Counted from the stretch's first letter, positions 19,437-29,643 are shown. The stretch is 64,000 bases of DNA from Breviolum minutum Mf 1.05b.01 (GCA_000507305.1 DF239311.1:168996-232995); one strand, 5' to 3'. The notes: generated by a model not told the origin, from the sequence alone. Program-made: numbers and translations.

Positions 19437-19691
19437 TTGAGATTCGTTGCGAAGAAAGCAATGGCTGGGATACAACTTGGAAATTTCACGTGGATACATG
19501 TGGATACCACATACCTAAAAAGATGGTTGGTAAAAGGTCTTTCCTTGCAAATATGGCTATTTTGGCTATTCATGTTAAATTCCAGGGGGATAATGACTAG
19601 GTGGGGTGTTCATGTATTTTGTGGGGAAGATTTCCTGTATTTGACACTTGTGGTTCGAGCAGAAGGTGGAGACCAACTAGCTGGAAATCGG
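19437..19691 (+). CDS. Region with one or two exons, frame ambiguous
   Basis: Two + frames are open in parallel. The last part ends GGDQLAGN at a good donor (GAAATCG|GTAAAA). The first part carries either STVALEIRCEESNGWDT or LRFVAKKAMAGIQLGNF. At least one real exon ends at 19691. Confidence 0.5.
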
Positions 19692-19699
19692 TAAAATCC

Positions 19700-20146
19700 A
19701 GTTGATATCAACCCTGGCTGAAAGTCAACAGTCAATGGTTTAAAGTTGGGCCCCAAGGAAAGTGGTAAATTGCAAGTAACTGGGACACACACATCCCAAT
19801 CAAACGGCCAGTGATTTCTGTATCCGGGATTGCCATTTATATAATCCATGGGCCACTTGGCATTTCTTGGATCTCCCAAATTTTGTTACCAAGATCTGCG
19901 TGCAAAAAATGGATTGCCTCCTCTAGTGCAGAAGGCGGAAACAGCGGAAAGGGTTCAGGGATGTCGTTTTGAAGGCTTTTTTTCATCCTGTTGTTTGATT
20001 CTTGGTGATTATTTTTGACATAGTTTAAGTTTAAATCATATAGTTTAGATTAGTATAGTCTATATGATTGTAAGGTCATGTTCTCTTATTTCGTTTTTAT
20101 TATATATTCTCAGGATTATTTAGTTTGGAACGTTGGGTTCAAGGGG
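19700..20146. other. Intron sequence
   Basis: No exon supported; AT-rich near 20010-20110. Confidence 0.45.
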
Positions 20147-20327
20147 GCAGTTTGTGGTTGGAAAGAACTGTTGGGCGCGGGTGATGTTGGGCAAGCCTAT
20201 TCAGTATCAGCTAATGTCATTGAAACCCACCCAACCTGACCTCAGTCAGGGAAGCAACTGGGAGCCGGAACGTGAATACCAAGGGCAGAGCAGTCCCAAT
20301 TCGGCCATGTATTTGAGGACCTTGTGA
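20147..20327 (+). CDS. Exon, unknown
   Basis: Open frame VGKNCWARVMLGKPIQYQLM followed by a polar tail (DLSQGSNWEPEREYQGQSSP) to TGA. The donor may be ACCTT|GTGAGA just before the stop. Acceptor GGTTCAAG| is approximate. Confidence 0.7.
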
Positions 20328-20574
20328 GAGGTGGCCCATTGGATGGAAGTCACCAGTCCATGTGAAGATATGCTCAAAATCTTCATGTTTCCTTACTTGG
20401 TGGGGACATGGTTGTTTGAAAATTGGAGCATGCAAAGCATGATTTCAAAACAAAGATCAACGAAGCAGAAGTCCACACAATTTTTAATCATTGCACTTTT
20501 GTAGGACTCAAAAGATCTGGGGATGATTGATGTATTTCTGGGTTCTTAGACACCAACAACTCCATGGCTTTTAG

Positions 20575-20736
20575 AAGCTTCCAAGGCCACCCAACCAATT
20601 CCAGCCAAACCTGGAGAGGAGCTGTTTGTCGCAGTTCGTGTTACCTGAGCTTCTGCCATTTTTCACGGGACATTCAAAGAGTTTGGATGCTGAGAACCGA
20701 CAGTTGACTGCCACTTGGTCGAGTCCAAGGCGATGA
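20575..20736 (+). CDS. LRR-like exon
   Basis: Acceptor ATGGCTTTTAG|. Reads KLPRPPNQFQPNLERSCLSQ then FVLPELLPFFTGHSKSLDAE. No GT donor precedes the TGA at 20734; CCAAG|GCGATG (GC donor) is possible. Confidence 0.8.
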   Translation, partial: KLPRPPNQFQPNLERSCLSQFVLPELLPFFTGHSKSLDAENRQLTATWSSPRR

Positions 20737-20743
20737 AAAGTGA

Positions 20744-20830
20744 CAACATAACGACGTGTCCCCGGAGTTTTGGGAGATGAGTGTCATGTTAACCAAGCCT
20801 GATGGAAGGGACTTAGCATTTGCAATCATG
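20744..20830 (+). CDS. Exon, unknown
   Basis: Frame HNDVSPEFWEMSVMLTKPDG then RDLAFAIM ends at AATCAT|GTGAGA. The acceptor is unresolved: the frame is preceded by TGA immediately after AAAAG. Confidence 0.68.
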
Positions 20831-21229
20831 TGAGATGATGTGCAAAGATTTGTGGAAGAAGGTGAAATGTAGTCTTGGGTGTTACTGCCAAGTTGGTTGT
20901 TTGGCGCATTTGTTGTCACTGGTTCAGATAGCCATGTCTCGCAGGAGTGTTTCTTGCTGCTGTTGGCAGCTGTGAAGTATCACAAGATCCCAAATCCCCA
21001 GAAATGAAAACCGAAAAGACTTGAGATGAACGAAAAGAAGTGAAAAGAGAAAAGATATACACACCTCTCACTTTGACATAGATAGACTGGAGCTGTTTTT
21101 CTTTTGCAGAGCCTTATCATATCATGCAGTATCATCATATTATTGAATATTGATATCTAATATTGAACTTTAAATCTTGTGACATCTTTTTTTAATGAGA
21201 ATTGGGATAGTAATAGGTGAACCGCTGAG

Positions 21230-21341
21230 CCCTTAAACATCTTCTCCATCCTGTTTGCTTTAAGGACAAGGACGTCGTCGCTATGGCGGAGATCTTGCAT
21301 CACATCCATCCTAACGTCATCAACCTGGGTATCTTGAAGAT
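21230..21341 (+). CDS. LRR exon (RNI type)
   Basis: Acceptor ACCGCTGAG|, donor TTGAAGAT|GTGAGA. Reads LKHLLHPVCFKDKDVVAMAE then ILHHIHPNVINLGILK. The pattern (L..L...C..D.DVV.MAE.L) matches the LRR at 22851 (LKLHHCHLGYDSCVKMASLL), which argues for one repeat family. Confidence 0.9.
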
Positions 21342-21591
21342 GTGAGAAAAAAAAACGGGAAGGAAATTTGGAATTTTGGGAGAGAACCACGCAGCAAACC
21401 CTCTCATAAAGGTTATACTATACTATGTAACAGATGATACCTCTAGAAAAAGAATGGCACCACCATATGGCCTGATGTCAAGGGAGAAAGTGGGTGAGTT
21501 TCTCAAGGACGTTAGGAGGGGATACCTGGGAGGGGTTGCATTGCAATAAGAGCCTGGTCGGATACCAATCACCGCTGACATCTCATCCACT

Positions 21592-21697
21592 TACACCCCG
21601 CGAAAAGTAACATGGAACCTGAAAATACACTCTTGAAAACGGATAAACATCTACAAACCACCAATTGTTGGCTTCTATGTTACTTTTAGGGGGCGTA
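21592..21697. mobile_element. IR-B element
   Basis: TACACCCCGCGAAAAGTAACAT at the left, ATGTTACTTTTAGGGGGCGTA at the right. Interior GGAACCTGAAAATACAC. Confidence 0.9.
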
Positions 21698-21778
21698 TAC
21701 ATGTGTATGTTTTAGTAATGTATAACAGGTGCTTTCTTTTCACACTTCTCTTTTGCCGTCTCCTGTGACCTTGTGAAG

Positions 21779-21908
21779 CGATAAGGCAACAACGTCTTAC
21801 TGACAGACAAATCCATGGTTCCCTTCCTCGAGACGGTGCCTTTGGCAGATGGGAGGACAGATGCGTGGAACAAAACTTGAGGATGCTTTTGAGAGAGATA
21901 CATCTACA
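21779..21908 (+). CDS. LRR-like exon
   Basis: Acceptor CCTTGTGAAG|, donor CATCTACA|GTAGGC. Reads IRQQRLTDRQIHGSLPRDGA then EDRCVEQNLRMLLREIHL. The last part has LRR spacing. Confidence 0.83.
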
Positions 21909-22133
21909 GTAGGCAAATTCCCTGAAGTACTGTAGTGTTTCTAGATAAGTTCCATGTAGTAGTCACCCAGTCGTTTTTTGTGTAGACAGGTGGGTGGTGG
22001 GTAAGCCGTAAGGATTTTACGTCTCTCATTCGTTCAAGCCGCCTAATGTGCCCACTTTGGCCTTTGATCTCTCATGAATTGTGTCACAACGTTGTTTGTA
22101 CTATCCCCCCCTCCAATTGATATGTTTTTACAG

Positions 22134-22220
22134 AAAAGAACGCCAACTTCTTTAATAAAATGCAGATCTTCAGGAATCAGAATCACCCTGAACTGGTTGC
22201 CCTTCTCTACTACTACCTAT
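22134..22220 (+). CDS. LRR-like exon
   Basis: Acceptor TATGTTTTTACAG|. Frame KNANFFNKMQIFRNQNHPEL then VALLYYYL. The NHPELVALL step is typical of LRRs in this gene. The end is near the start of repeat IR-H; no clean GT is seen (CTAT|GATATT would be a GA donor). Confidence 0.8.
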
Positions 22221-22231
22221 GATATTGGGGG

Positions 22232-22400
22232 GGCGATAAAGGTCACCAGGGATGATGTATTTTGCTGCTAAATGAGGAGCTGTTCAGAACCCCAGAATCT
22301 TCAAAACCACAGGGCGATAAACAACAGAGGCCCATTTTCTTTTGGATGACTTATGTTTAAAACAGAAGGTGGCACCAAGATCTGGCAAAAAGAAATCCTG
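22232..22400. repeat. IR-H dispersed repeat, copy 1
   Basis: About 170 bases aligning in the same orientation with 35013-35187, including GAGGAGCTGTTCAGAACCCC and TTTTCTTTTGGATGACTTAT. No TIR seen. The complementary strand gives a similar peptide in both copies (GATF..KHKSSKRKW), shifted by an indel here. Confidence 0.85.
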
Positions 22401-22409
22401 TAAATTGTG

Positions 22410-22558
22410 AGTATCCTCGTGCCCACCGCGCTATTCATCCTCTGCCTCAGCAAAGAATCGCGAATGCAAAATTCCAAGCTTGTAGGGCTTGGGGAAGGTC
22501 ATTTCTGGAGTCCGAAGAAATTGGAACAAAGCTTGAAGATGATTCTTCCTTTTCTAAA
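22410..22558 (+). CDS. Exon, frame ambiguous
   Basis: Two + frames are open: LVPTALFILCLSKESRMQNS...LEQSLKMILPFLKCL (LRR-like) and a second containing RAWGRSFLESEEIGTKLEDD. Something here is probably coding, but the frame is undecided. Confidence 0.55.
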
Positions 22559-22745
22559 GTGTCTATAGTGATACTGAAATGTATTATTTCCTTTGATATT
22601 GGACGTTGTATGTTTTAATCATATTTATATATGTCATAGATATTGATTCTATTGTATCATATCATTCTTTATTAGAATATCTTATGTTGGCTTGGGCATT
22701 CTTTTTTGATTTGAAATATATGTCCTTTTTGAATATCATATATAT

Positions 22746-22769
22746 ATACATACATACATACATACATAT
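22746..22769. repeat. (CATA)n microsatellite
   Basis: TACATACATACATACATA tract following a TA run. Confidence 0.8.
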
Positions 22770-22850
22770 TGAAGACAAAAATGAATTCCTGCCAGCAGGT
22801 GTGTGTCATCTCCTGATTCTTTCCTTGCCATCATTGTCCCAGACTTCCAG

Positions 22851-22984
22851 GTGATGAAACTGCCATCGGGCTGTTTGGGGACATTGAAACTTCATCACTG
22901 CCATTTGGGCTACGATTCCTGCGTAAAGATGGCGAGTTTGTTGGAAAGCCACCTTGATTGGCAACATTTAAAAAAGCTGGGCAG
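22851..22984 (+). CDS. LRR exon (RNI type)
   Basis: Acceptor CCAGACTTCCAG|G, donor CTGGGCAG|GTGAAG. Reads VMKLPSGCLGTLKLHHCHLG then YDSCVKMASLLESHLDWQHL and KKLG. The LKLHHC.LG.DSC.KMA.LL pattern is that of cysteine-containing ribonuclease-inhibitor LRRs. Among the most secure exons in the window. Confidence 0.94.
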
Positions 22985-23224
22985 GTGAAGGGAGCCAGCA
23001 GGTGCGGTATACATATGCAATAATGTGTTGAAGTCTTTGTGTTGAGGTGGTTTTATAGCGATGTTTTAATCAATTGATTGAAAGGGTTATAAAACCGTTT
23101 CATTCTGATTCCTATGGGATCTAAAACTACCAACTGTTTAACACCCCAATTTGTTCCGACAAAAATGGATTCCCTGGATGATCCCAAAACTTCCGTGACA
23201 TTGCTTCAGAAAGAAATGAAAAAC

Positions 23225-23452
23225 TGCACCCCCCAAAAGAACCAACGTGACTGGCTGGAAAACCCACCATGAATGACTAGGTGGTGGTTTGAAATATTTT
23301 TTATGTTGACCGCTATTTGGGGAAGATTCCCATGTTGACTAATATTTTTCAAGTGGGTTGAAACCACCAACTAGATATGAAGATGTATATATTTCATATT
23401 GAAAAATGAGGAGTTTCCCCAACCAGTCATGTTAGTTTTGCAGGGGGTGTAC
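23225..23452. mobile_element. IR-B element interrupted by IR-C
   Basis: Left end GCACCCCCCAAAAGAACC then GTGACTGGCTGG, right end CCAACCAGTCATGTTAG then GCAGGGGGTGTA. The core GAAGATGTATATATTTCATATT is split from its left partner by a complete IR-C element. The right end provides TTTTGCAG|G for the next exon. Confidence 0.88.
23277..23374 (+). mobile_element. IR-C element nested in IR-B
   Basis: CTAGGTGGTGGTTTGAAATA at the left, TTGAAACCACCAACTAG at the right. It splits the IR-B copy at GAATGA|...|ATATGA, so it arrived later. Confidence 0.92.
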
Positions 23453-23559
23453 CCTTGGCAAAACCTTTTTGGGGGAAATCCCGGAAAATCCACTGCCTCT
23501 TGGAGTTGATCCTGGACGTTCCTGAGTCGCTGGCCGCGATGGAACCACCAGCAGGATTG
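23444..23559 (+). CDS. LRR-like exon
   Basis: Acceptor GTTTTGCAG|G lies in the terminal repeat of IR-B; donor GCAGGATTG|GTTAGG. Reads VPLAKPFWGKSRKIHCLLEL then ILDVPESLAAMEPPAG. Confidence 0.72.
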
Positions 23560-23827
23560 GTTAGGGCAATAGGAACATGGAAAATGATGACTGATTTACT
23601 ATACACATATATATACATATTTTTCTATTCTACTATAGGGATGTGATACTTGTAGGAGGCAGCATGCTATTGCAAATTTTGCAGGCACCCTTTGATGGTG
23701 GTTTCTCTAGCATTGGGTCTTCCGTGGCACCTGTTGGTGATGCAGAGTCACAACTGTTTGATGGGAAGAAACCGGCTAACTAACCATCTGAAATGTCGAA
23801 ATAATCTTGCTAGCTGCGTCAACCCCC

Positions 23828-23912
23828 GACACTCAATGTATGCCATATTTACCTACATTTGGTTGCGTTTTTTCAGGCAAATGTAGGTAACAAAATGATG
23901 CATTGAGTGTCG
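23828..23912. mobile_element. IR-D' palindromic element
   Basis: CGACACTCAATG and CATTGAGTGTCG pair perfectly. Inner arms CATATTTACCTACATTTGG and CAAATGTAGGTAAC. Confidence 0.92.
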
Positions 23913-24410
23913 TGGAACTAACTTTCAAGTGGTTGGCCGAACCTTTGTTCATTTTATTTCCACTCAACTCTATGTCACATTGATCTCTCAGACTTGTTGA
24001 AACAACTGGGCAGTTGACGTGGATGGATGGTGAAACATCTTGCCTTTAGAAATGTCATCCTTTTCAAAGCAAGTTGGATGGGGTTTGTCGTTTGTTGCTG
24101 CCCACAACAGAGTTCATCCTTGAATTCTGGAATTTAAGCATGGATACCTTGAATGTCATTTCGTTTTCGGGATTTGGAAGGCGGTTTCCAAAACTTTCAT
24201 CTTGGTATCATGAATATCCATTGTTTCTTTTTAGTTTATGTATGTATTTCTCTGATAAAGTATAAAAAGATAATTTTGAATACATGTTTACAATCATCCC
24301 CAAGTGTGATAGTAGCGAGGCGAAAATATCAGCAAATGCTCCAACATCCAGTTCTCGGAGCCCAAAAACATGGCACTCCCTGGAAGTTTGAGATAGACCC
24401 TGATTTATAA
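23913..24410. other. Weakly coding stretch
   Basis: A frame near 24100-24210 (LEFWNLSMDTLNVISF) has LRR spacing and could be an exon, but splice sites are not clear. Confidence 0.4.
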
Positions 24411-24411
24411 G

Positions 24412-24481
24412 CCATCCCAAGAGGAAAGTAATCCTGAAAAAACCATTATTTTTCAGGGGCTATGTTAAACTTTGGGGGTGT
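24412..24481. mobile_element. IR-B element, short
   Basis: Right end GGCTATGTTAAACTTTGGGGGTGTA is typical. The left end is decayed and the centre is reduced. Confidence 0.6.
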
Positions 24482-24595
24482 AATCATCAAATAAGACATT
24501 GAAGATACATTGGGCACATTGCACATGCAAAATTCCACTACAACCAGGCATCAAACTATCCCCCCATTCACTAGATCGTGTATCTTGTAAATATA

Positions 24596-24691
24596 CTAGG
24601 TGGTGGTTTCAAATATGTTTATCTTCACCCCTAGGGACGTGATCCAATTTGACGAGCATATTTTTCAAATGGGTTCTTTCGACCACCAACT
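24596..24691 (+). mobile_element. IR-C element
   Basis: CTAGGTGGTGGTTTCAAATA at the left, TTCGACCACCAACTG at the right, so the 3' CTAG is lost (CTGTATAG follows). Interior TTTATCTTCACCCCTAGGG and GACGAGCATATTTTTCAAAT. Confidence 0.85.
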
Positions 24692-24713
24692 GTATAGATT
24701 TAGATTACATAGT

Positions 24714-24794
24714 GATTACTTATCCCACCTTGGGAAAGGGAAAATCATCTTCAAAAGTGCATTGAAGGATATCATGTTAGTTCCCTGGAGGGTA
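24714..24794. mobile_element. IR-E element, shortened
   Basis: Left ACTTATCCCACCTTGGGAAAGG, right ATCATGTTAGTTCCCTGGAGGG. The interior AAAATCATCTTCAAAAGTGC is the reverse of the usual GCACTTTTGA...GATTTTCC. Confidence 0.7.
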
Positions 24795-25034
24795 GTGCAA
24801 CTTTTTAAGTGATTTCGGTGTGCCCCTTTCAGACCAAAGGTGAAGCGGCATCGAGGAGCCTAAGTCTCTCAGCAGCTTATTTTTTTTGCGGGGGAATCGA
24901 GGTTTAGGAAGCTGGGCGACTTTTGCCTTGATGGTTTTTCTGTTAACTCGAAGATTTTTGTTTTTGCCTATGTTTATTTCATGTTCTTCACTCTTCAGAA
25001 TGACCGAGTGACCATAAAAGATGCCGAAACTTCT

Positions 25035-25115
25035 GAAGAGGTGGAAACTCCAATTTTTATGGTCACCCTTATTTGGAGAAGATTCCCATTTTGACTACTT
25101 TTTTTTCAGATGGGT
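25035..25115 (+). mobile_element. IR-C relict
   Basis: GAGGTGGAAACTCCAATTTTTA then CACCCTTATTTGGAGAAGAT and TCCCATTTTGACTA. Ends lost. Confidence 0.5.
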
Positions 25116-25195
25116 GGTTCAGCGAGATGTTTTCACCCACTGGCAATGGTTGCTGAGGAGTTTTGAATCTCAATGGCATTTCCTTGAGTTTGGCA

Positions 25196-25277
25196 GTTCA
25201 AGTCCATCTTGCTGGCACCATACGTCTCTTGGACAGCTTTGTTCGAAGAGTTTGGACTAGAAACCCAACATCTCAAG
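25196..25277 (+). CDS. Possible LRR-like exon
   Basis: Frame LAVQVHLAGTIRLLDSFVRR then VWTRNPTSQ ends at TCTCAA|GTGTCA. A second open frame is rich in Trp, Ser and Cys. Acceptor uncertain. Confidence 0.52.
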
Positions 25278-26576
25278 TGTCAGTTTTATTTTAAAAAACC
25301 ATTGAAATTGCCCAGACCTTTGTTACAGGTTGAAAAGATACTGTTGATGGACATCCTGCAGGAGGTAGCATGACTAGAACATGATCAATAGGATATTCTG
25401 CGCATCAACTGGTGCAGGATTTTGTCCCTGAACCTTGAACCCAAATTATGGTAGTTTTGGGGAATGCCGGAATCCTCCCAAAATGACAACAACAAAATGT
25501 GGTGTGTTTGAAGTTTACTATGTCGATTCTCCAGAACAACATGCAATTCCCCAACAAAAGTGGATGCGTTTGGTCCTTTTTTCCGCGGTTCAGTAGGATT
25601 TCCTGTGCAATACTGGTTGATGTTCCATTGCTATTTGAGATGATTTTGAGATGACTTTTTTTTGTCCCTCGACTTTGAGGGCCCAAGTTGGCTGGGGGAG
25701 GCTAGAGGAATGGTTGACATTTCCGTACATTTCCTATATGAAATGAGGGAATTGGATTGCTGTGTTTGCTTGCCAGAGGCGTTTTTCGTCATGTTGCTAC
25801 CTAGTGAGGTTTCAAGAGGGATCTTGCGGTCCTAAATGGTTGATTGACTTTCAGTTTCTTTTTGAAATGGACCATCATCCGATTGATTGTTGACATGTTC
25901 ATATTCATAGAATCATTAAGCATCATAGAATACAACTGTAGATTATTTCGTTTCTATATTCCAGATGCATATATAGATAATATGATAATATTTATATATA
26001 TATATATATTATATGATTATTTGTGTTACATATGCTCTTTTTAGATGAACATGTATCACCCCACCCTACTCTACAAGCCAGAAAGTGCTGATGATGCTAT
26101 TTCCCATACATGCGCGTTGTAATGATTCTAAGGAGAACACGACAAACTGCGAGAATTGAGTCTTGCAGACACACAGCTGTCTATGGTAACTTGGATGAAG
26201 CTGTGTCCTCTTACACCTCCATGAACATGAACTTCGCCCCTGAAAAGTTAAGACAGTTTATTGAACTGTTTCCTAAGACACCTATTTTTCAGTGGCAGTT
26301 GAAAAATATGTGTATTTGTAAATTGTGATGCTTGGCATTTTATTGTGAACCGCAGATGTCAACCCCTGTGCTTCTGTCTATGTATGCTGTGTACATCCGC
26401 TTTTCACATTGGGGTAGTTATTTAGTTCCTGTTCAGGTCGACAAGGAGCGATAACAGGAGCTCGTAGACAGACTTGAACAAATATCCTTTCGGTAGATGA
26501 ATGTGGCAATGGAAAAATCACAAGCTGTCCTTGTAAGCCAATCAAACAAAGCTGATTTGTCCCATTGCTATCTTAG
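25278..26576. other. Long intron
   Basis: No exon supported. Contains (TA)n at about 25990-26012 and a worn IR-A-like patch at 26226-26310 (TTCGCCCCTGAAAAGTTAAG, then CCTATTTTTCAGTGGCAG). Confidence 0.5.
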
Positions 26577-26709
26577 TGTACTGAAAACACATCTCACCTC
26601 AGCTGTATTTCTCCCAAGGAGTGTTTGCAAAGCATTGCAGAGAACCATCAGTTGGAATTGCTGGATTTAAGTTGGAATTCCATCGATGCAGAGTGTTTTG
26701 CTGCCCTAG
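26577..26709 (+). CDS. LRR exon (RNI type)
   Basis: Acceptor TGCTATCTTAG| in phase 0, donor GCCCTAG|GTGAGG. Reads CTENTSHLSCISPKECLQSI then AENHQLELLDLSWNSIDAEC and FAAL. ENHQLELLDLSWNSID is an almost ideal RNI-type LRR (N..L..LDLS.N.I). Confidence 0.95.
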
Positions 26710-26961
26710 GTGAGGATGGGATGGGAGGATTGGAGTTGTTTTTGTTTAAGATGACCTTCAAGCAAGCTGATGATTTTCATAAGGCAGCTTTCCACCAGGT
26801 TTTTGTTTGAAGTTGTTTTCAATGTTGGATGTTTTTTTTTCCGGGTTCCCATTAGAAATAGTGCTGTGTGTAGTTTTGTAGCACCCATCATAGATATTCA
26901 TTAGTCATGTGAGAATCGGACCTCAGCATGCATCACATCTTTGAATACCTTCTGGCCTCAG

Positions 26962-27142
26962 TTTATTTATCCCCAAGAAGGCTGGAATCCTGGGACTGGC
27001 AGGTCTATCTCTCATGAACAATATGAGTTTGCACACATTATCTCTTGCACATTGCTCCATGTCTGGATCTTCAAGTGGACCTCCAATGAGCAGTTTCTTG
27101 GAATGCCTTTTTGGCATCTTGGCAAGCTATATAAACATTTCG
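26962..27142 (+). CDS. LRR exon (RNI type)
   Basis: Acceptor CTGGCCTCAG|. Reads GILGLAGLSLMNNMSLHTLS then LAHCSMSG...MSSFLECLFG and ILASYINI. NNMSLHTLSLAHCSMS is a clear LRR. The 3' boundary is set by a TGA; donors CTTCAA|GTGGAC (27075) or a GC site near 27124 are possible. Confidence 0.87.
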
Positions 27143-27412
27143 AGATGAGGCATCTTGGAATCTGCCAACGAAGTGTAATGATTGCTCGTTCGCAGAACGT
27201 AGATGAAAAGAGAAACTGAAATAAAGTAAGAGACTACGAACAAAGAATGCGAAGTATTAAAAAAAACACGAAAAAACCGGCTACTTACCAATGAAATGTT
27301 GACCCCGGCAATGAGAAAAAAAGCACTTTGGGTGCCGTTTGGGATGATGGATGTCTCGCCTTGGTATCTTTAGGTGTTCATGTTTTGTCCATCTTTTTTG
27401 TTTGGTATCATA

Positions 27413-27509
27413 CAACCTCCTAGGAACCAACATCTCCTATTCCCAAGGCACTTTTCAAGATGATTTTCCTTTTCAACAGGTGGGATATGTATCCTTTCCC
27501 TGGAGGGTA
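27413..27509. mobile_element. IR-E element
   Basis: Left CAACCTCCTAGGAACCAACATC, right GGGATATGTATCCTTTCCC then TGGAGGGTA. Interior GCACTTTTCAAGATGATTTTCC. Confidence 0.8.
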
Positions 27510-27544
27510 CTTTCTTTGTAGTGGGTTCCATTTTTGGTTTTAAG

Positions 27545-27626
27545 CCCTGCGGAAAAAAAACACAGAAGGTATACAAAACTTGGAGCACTTGGACATCTCT
27601 TCAAATCAGATGCTTGGCCCGAAAAA
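27545..27626 (+). CDS. LRR exon
   Basis: Acceptor GGTTTTAAG|, donor CCCGAAAAA|GTAATG. Reads LRKKNTEGIQNLEHLDISSN then QMLGPK. NLEHLDISSNQM is a canonical LRR step. An IR-E element ends 36 bases upstream. Confidence 0.92.
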
Positions 27627-27995
27627 GTAATGAGTTGATACCATTTACACCACCAGTGGTGTGTTCCTGCAATTCATGTTTAACTGACATCCAAAGTGGA
27701 AAAAACGGCTGCTTGACTGCTATTAGGCAACTTCAACCAAACTGATGGATTGTTGTGTGAAGATGTGTGAAGGGGATGCTCCATGGATGATTCTACTTTC
27801 CTTGCAATAGTTCCGCCATATGGGGATCAGAGGAATCCCGAACAATGGAATTGTTAATTGTAGATTTGACTACCGGCTATGTCAAGCAGTACCACAGGGA
27901 GCTCAGGAACAGTTTGATCAAATAAATTTCATTATTGTTTTCCCCTCGGGCCCAAGATAAAACATCTCAAGAATTGCTGTCTTTTTGTTTCAAGG

Positions 27996-28013
27996 ATATA
28001 TATATATATATAA
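27996..28013. repeat. (TA)n microsatellite
   Basis: Alternating TA run 20 bases before the 28032 exon. Confidence 0.8.
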
Positions 28014-28031
28014 GAAAACTTAGGTATTTAG

Positions 28032-28084
28032 GTACCTTTTTTTCTGCTGAAGCTTCCGCCTGGCGGTTCGCCCCCCGGGTGACG
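28032..28084 (+). CDS. Short exon, unknown
   Basis: Acceptor TAGGTATTTAG|G, strong donor GGGTGACG|GTATGT. Reads TFFSAEASAWRFAPRVT. Confidence 0.72.
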
Positions 28085-28371
28085 GTATGTATGACAAGCT
28101 CTCTAAATATTTGCAGTAGTACCGGATGGATTTGGAGGGTTCATAATTTTTGAAGAAGACCCATATGACAATTTCCAAGTGCTTTAAGTTCCAACTCGAC
28201 CCTAGTTGAAACCTGATGATATCACATGTCATACTGCTCATGGACAAAATTCGCAGTTGACATTCCAATGGTATCCATAGATATCCAATTGCCATTAGCT
28301 GGTTTCTTGTCGATCCCAAGAAGTTAGCTGTATTTCTGATGTATCAACAGTACGTGTCAAACTCATTGCAG

Positions 28372-28430
28372 GATTGACCACCGTGGTGCCCTGATTTTGG
28401 AGGATGTGTTGCTTGGCAGATGGCGTTGGT
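28372..28430 (+). CDS. Possible LRR-like exon
   Basis: Acceptor AACTCATTGCAG|G. Frame IDHRGALILEDVLLGRWRWS. A following frame (MALVPPMINGIHELFNNS) is also open. Donor unresolved. Confidence 0.58.
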
Positions 28431-28504
28431 CCCCCCAATGATAAATGGGATCCACGAACTCTTCAACAACTCACGGTGGATACAGGGTGATACCGATACC
28501 TTGT

Positions 28505-28600
28505 TGGTGAACCAACATAGGCTGGAAAATGCAACCTTGTTTTTGAAGATGTATCTCCTATTGAAACTACAAAACGTTTTTGATGCCAAGTTTCAGAGGA
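28505..28600. mobile_element. IR-B element, decayed
   Basis: GAACCAACATAGGCTGGAAAA at the left, and the core GAAGATGTATCTCCTATTGAAA intact. The right end is not recognised. Confidence 0.55.
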
Positions 28601-28982
28601 TTTTGTTGTTTCCGCATATGGGAGCTTGAATTTGACAAACCGAACGGCAGAAGTAGAATCCATGTTGTTTTTAAGCACCCGTTTTTTTCGCCGGGTCTGG
28701 CACGGTGGGTTGGACTTCATTGGACTTCTAGGGAGGCCCTATAAGACGCCAAGTCGCCAATAAATCTCTCACTTCGGCTGATTGTTTGAGGTTGCTGTTT
28801 TTTTCCTCACAGGAGGAGAGGAACTCCTGTACCATTGCACTTTATATTTGAGCCAACGATTTTCAACAGCCCTTCGTTCAACAACTTTGCAATGGAATGA
28901 ACAGTTGGGGGGTGGATTTCAAATATCTTAATTCAGCTTGATGAAGGAGCAGTTTACGTGGGATTTGTTTCACTTTGCCGAG

Positions 28983-29090
28983 ACTAGACACTCAAATCCA
29001 TCCGGAGTTTGCACCAGAACTTTCTTCAATTGTTGATTTTGTTGCAAGTGATCCGAGATACCGCAGAATACCAGTTATGTCATACTGTTG
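28983..29090 (+). CDS. LRR-like exon
   Basis: Frame LDTQIHPEFAPELSSIVDFV then ASDPRYRRIPVMSYCCRLAH. The only open frame here. Acceptor TTTGCCGAG|; the 3' end is approximate. Confidence 0.62.
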
Positions 29091-29471
29091 CAGGCTTGCG
29101 CATCATCAACATTTGAAGAAGATGAATGCAGCTTGGTGCAGATTGGGCAGTTTCTGCTTTCTTGTCTCGTGCTCGAAGAACACAAGTCTATATAGTTGTA
29201 GATGGACTATCCCCCCATAAACCAACTTAGAGTTTGAAAAGAGGCCCCCGTCCCTAACTGAAAGTGCCCTTCCAAATACAATCTTCAGAGTCAAGCGGCT
29301 AGTTTTGGGGGTCGTATATAAAGTGACAAAACTGGCAACAAAAATAGATTTCCGGCTTTGGCCGTGATCACCAAATGGGATGTATAAAACTGGGTGCATA
29401 TTGGGAAGACCACCAGACAAGGTTCTAGAAATCTGGGATATCTAACTATACGATATGTGTTTGGATTTAAG

Positions 29472-29498
29472 TTAATATATATATATATATATATATAT
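29472..29498. repeat. (TA)n microsatellite
   Basis: Alternating TA over about 26 bases. Confidence 0.85.
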
Positions 29499-29643
29499 CC
29501 TCTATACAGACAAGTCTATTTCTTTCTAGGCATGATAAGCTTATCCCCATGCTGAGTTCAGCTGAGCTCTTGATGATGATATGCCGGAAAAGTAACATCG
29601 ACCTCAAACATGCTTCCTTGGAAAAGGATGTTCAGTAGCGAAG

